Part shown: positions 61,268-64,000 of the stretch, piece by piece | Layout: each line of letters begins with the position of its first letter | How positions within the stretch are numbered: position 1 is the stretch's first letter | Origin: Pempheris klunzingeri | Lineage: Eukaryota > Chordata > Actinopteri > Acropomatiformes > Pempheridae | NCBI RefSeq assembly: GCF_042242105.1 | Contig: NC_092016.1 | Location: 16,210,501-16,274,500 of the forward strand | DNA: 64,000 nucleotides | Direction: 5' to 3' | The notes under the pieces: generated by a model | Database searches by the model: none | What the model saw: the letters and a program-made list of their open reading frames with translations, nothing else | What the model was told of the DNA's origin: nothing | Position numbers and translations under genes: made by a program

Positions 61268-63283
61268 ACCAGAGGACACTGCCAGACATGGTTTAATTAA
61301 AATGTAACATGGAGCAGAAAAACTTTTTTACACTCGAGCGTCCCTCATCTGGGAGGAACTGAACTGATCCCAGGATGGGTGTCAGGGCCAATACTGACCT
61401 GATCAACTGGATCGAGTGTCAGGCAGACACGATCGATCCATGTTTCTCTGTCACTGTCATAAAATTCACTGTTTTGGGTTCAATACAACGCAGCTTAAAG
61501 GCTTTAAACACTCGGGGGGAGCATTAGTATTCAATCAGGAATCTGTATCAAAACTCAGCTTGCGGCAGATTGAGCTAATTGTGTGTCATGCCGTGATGCC
61601 GTCTTCATTTAATATGAAGACTTTATCCATACTAGTCCACAGGATTTGGCATCTTTAGATTAAATCCAGCCTTCACATCGTTTTGGCATTCACATAACTG
61701 CCTTCTAGCTCGTCTTAAGGCCACAGGAATGAATGAATGAATCCAATGGTAAACTGGGCTGGAGAGTAATAAGATTTTTATTGAGCACATAAACTAGACT
61801 CATACTGCCAATCCAGACTGGGTTTACTAAACGGGGTTAAACAAGCTGAAATACACACGAGCTGCTGTTGTGATCCAACGTTACTTTCTACACTAAATGT
61901 TTGTCTACAGTTCTGCCGTATGTGCACACAAATGCAGTAATGTCTAACATGGGATCCCTGTGACACTGAAAGTGTATTTATAGCATGAAATGATCCAATC
62001 TGCACTAGTATGCACTGAGTGCCTCCGAGCCGTATTATACCCGTCTGTGATATCACTGTTGACTGTAGAACACTATTTGAGCATTCCTGTATTAATGCAG
62101 TTAGAAACCTCACCGCTTCCATATGTGATGGTCACCACACAGTGTATTACAGCTATTTGTCCTCCACCTACATGGATTTTAAAACGTGTCCTTTTCAGTG
62201 TGCAAAGATGCATTTTGCTGTTAAATTAGTTTTTTGTACATCTTTGGGATGATTGTTTGTGTGTGATCCCATTGTGTTCCACGTTGACATCAAACTAAAA
62301 AAAGAAAACAGCTCAGGTTGAAGGGAGGTTTGAACTGAGGTGGAAATTTTTAACTATTGTGACACCAATTTCCATGAGAATGAAAATCCAACAGATTTCA
62401 GTGTCAAAAGGACAAATATTTAAGCTTTAATGAAAAAAAGACAGGAGAGACTTAACAAATAAATGTTTTGAACCATTTATTGAGAGGTTCTGATCAGAGT
62501 ATAAATCACACTACCAAGTCTTATCTTAGGAAATAAAATGTATTTACAACAAAATTTTCACATACATTGGTTTCAAATAAAAACAGACAGGAAATGATAT
62601 AAATAAGTTCTATGGAAAATAAAACTTGTCTTACAAAAAATATATGCAATTTCTGTATACATTTTCTCACATTGGTGCTAATAACATCTATACTGTACAG
62701 TTTTGGTACATACAGTATCATTTACAGCCCTGTGTGAGTCAAACAACATCCAGTCTGAAAACAACTACTTGCTCCGGTTTTGGAGTGTTATGAACAACAA
62801 ACCCCATCGAATAAAGCAACGCAGCCAAGAGGATTTCAGCAGGAGCTCGGTGACGTGCCGAAATGTCCCCAACAGTGAAAGTAGGTAACTCCTGTATCAG
62901 GGAGTAAAGATGGTTGTTTTCAGATTGGCTAGTCCAGTACCTAAAATAGGTGCTTAAAGAGCGAAGCTAAGTAGTGCACAGGCACTGACACATGGGTCAC
63001 ATAACATTTTATATAGAGCCTACGTACATTCGCTAACAAACGTGAAGTGAGCTACTTAGCTTACATTCTTAGGCACTGATAAAATACTTGGAGAGCGCAT
63101 CCTCCGTTCACTACATCACTGGAGCAAGGTGGCTGTGTCTGCAAAGTAATGGAATGCACCCGCTCATCGATTACACATTAGACAGACCATCTGATGTTTG
63201 AGGGAACGATGCATTTTCAAATACTTTAACAAAGCCTCGGCGTAAGTTGTACAGTAAAAAAAGAAGACTAGACATCTAGACAT
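61268..63283. other. tmem60 3' UTR and 3' UTR of the minus-strand gene
   Basis: Convergent untranslated DNA. A plus-strand ATTAAA lies near 61296 and an AATAAA at 62458-62463; a minus-strand AATAAA (plus TTTATT) lies at 62476-62481. The long plus 3' UTR and the minus 3' UTR could therefore end within about 20 bp of each other. No coding exon or RNA gene is seen. Confidence 0.45.
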
Positions 63284-64000
63284 TCATATTAAGAAGTCTT
63301 TCTGTGTTTGGGGTGTGTGTGTTTTAAGGGGCTGTTTTAACGAGTGCTGCTGCGGCCGAGTGTCCTGTAGGGGCGTGGCAGGCTTCCCCTGCACTGTGTC
63401 CTTTACTTTTGGTCCTTTAGAGGGCACAACTGTCCGACTGTCAGATCCGGGCTTAGAGGAGGAGCCTCTAGAGTCACTGTGGTGGTGGGTCTTAGGCCTG
63501 CTGTCTGTGAAGGAAAGGGCCAGAGTTTGGTGAGCCTCCATCGGCTTAAAGAGGTCAAAGGTGATGAGCGTCCGTGGCTGTTTGTGTTCAGGTGGCGCAG
63601 GACCAGAGGTGGACTTCTTCTTTTCCTCTTTGCTGTTCACGTCTTTCTCCTTCTTTCCTTCTTTCTTAACCTGAATGTTTGCAGGTTTGGGAGTGCCCGT
63701 CTTCCCGTCTTCTCTCCCTGGCTTTGCCTGCGCACTCGACGTGTTGCCCTCCCTGTGCCCACTTTTCTCCTTCTTCCCGTGTGAAGACTTGTGTTTATGA
63801 GAGCAGGCGTCCCGGGCCTCCTCTCTGTCTGGCCGTGGGTGAGACGCTCCCTGTGTGCCTGCCTTCTCCTTATCGCTCCCTGTGTGCTCCTTCTCTCTCT
63901 TGATGTGGGGTTGCGCCTTTGAGTCCCACTCCTTGGCCCACTTCTCGTCTCTCTGTGCAGGCAGGGCCGTTTGAGACGCTTTACTGCCCTCTCTTGTCCG
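63284..64000 (-). CDS. C-terminal part of an unidentified lysine-rich protein
   Basis: An open frame enters from the right edge and runs 238 codons to TGA at 63286-63284 without a stop. It is hydrophilic and rich in Lys, Glu, His, Ser and Thr, with clusters such as HIKREKEHTGSDKEK, HKHKSSHGKKEKSGH and VKKEGKKEKDVNSKEEKKK, which look like nuclear-localisation or charged disordered sequence. The only hydrophobic patch is PRTLITFDLFKPMEAHQTLA, about 80 residues from the end, which could be a short conserved motif. I do not recognise the protein. Tmem60 adjacency suggested RSBN1L, but the C-terminus does not resemble RSBN1L as I remember it. Length and continuity, plus a poly(A) signal 0.8 kb downstream, support a real terminal exon. 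Confidence 0.55.
   Translation of the reverse strand, partial: RTREGSKASQTALPAQRDEKWAKEWDSKAQPHIKREKEHTGSDKEKAGTQGASHPRPDREEARDACSHKHKSSHGKKEKSGHREGNTSSAQAKPGREDGKTGTPKPANIQVKKEGKKEKDVNSKEEKKKSTSGPAPPEHKQPRTLITFDLFKPMEAHQTLALSFTDSRPKTHHHSDSRGSSSKPGSDSRTVVPSKGPKVKDTVQGKPATPLQDTRPQQHSLKQPLKTHTPQTQKDFLI

Noticed and set aside
60575-61279. A 234-codon open frame on the minus strand over tmem60
   Set aside because: It is the antisense shadow of the tmem60 exon (biased to Q, H, E and P); the plus-strand TMEM60 match is clear.
63284-64000. RSBN1L, suggested by adjacency of TMEM60 in mammals
   Set aside because: The visible C-terminus does not resemble RSBN1L as I remember it and has no JmjC-like segment.

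Overview
The window is vertebrate nuclear DNA, almost certainly from a teleost fish. Genes have many short exons with GT-AG introns, introns carry Tc1-type and foldback elements of kinds common in fish, and the encoded proteins align closely (from memory) with human ERC1, WNK1, RAD52, PRR5 and TMEM60. No operon, CRISPR array, tRNA or rRNA was seen. I built exon models by hand from splice sites, reading frame and homology; every internal junction in the five models keeps frame.

Layout, left to right. (1) 1-13,858, minus strand: erc1 (ELKS/CAST active-zone and cortical scaffold), 19 coding exons plus an alternative terminal exon encoding the GIWA tail; the last exon of the long form lies off the left edge. 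(2) 13,859-19,294: the head-to-head erc1/wnk1 upstream region. (3) 19,295-42,494, plus strand: wnk1 (chloride-sensing WNK kinase), 29 coding exons, about 2,012 residues, followed by a long 3' region. (4) 45,769-49,148, minus strand: rad52 (single-strand annealing/recombination mediator), 10 coding exons, 405 residues, tail-to-tail with wnk1. (5) About 51,050-59,720, plus strand: prr5 (Protor-1, mTORC2 subunit), 9 coding exons, 418 residues, with a second possible first coding exon. (6) 60,863-61,267, plus strand: tmem60, one coding exon. (7) 63,284-64,000, minus strand: the C-terminal 238 residues of a lysine-rich protein I could not identify, running off the right edge.

The genes are not a functional cluster. 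WNK1 controls cation-chloride cotransport through SPAK/OSR1; ERC1 organises presynaptic release sites and cortical docking platforms; RAD52 acts in DNA repair; PRR5 acts in mTORC2. The wnk1-rad52 convergent pair matches human 12p13, but erc1 lies on the other side of wnk1 compared with the human order as I remember it, and prr5 and tmem60 have human counterparts on other chromosomes, so the window records rearrangement.

I did not find a new molecular system. The points most worth checking are isoform-level: the 27-nt GIWA exon and a 12-nt microexon in erc1, a phase-matched alternative first exon in prr5, a GC-AG intron in rad52, and a wnk1 intron that is almost wholly a foldback element.
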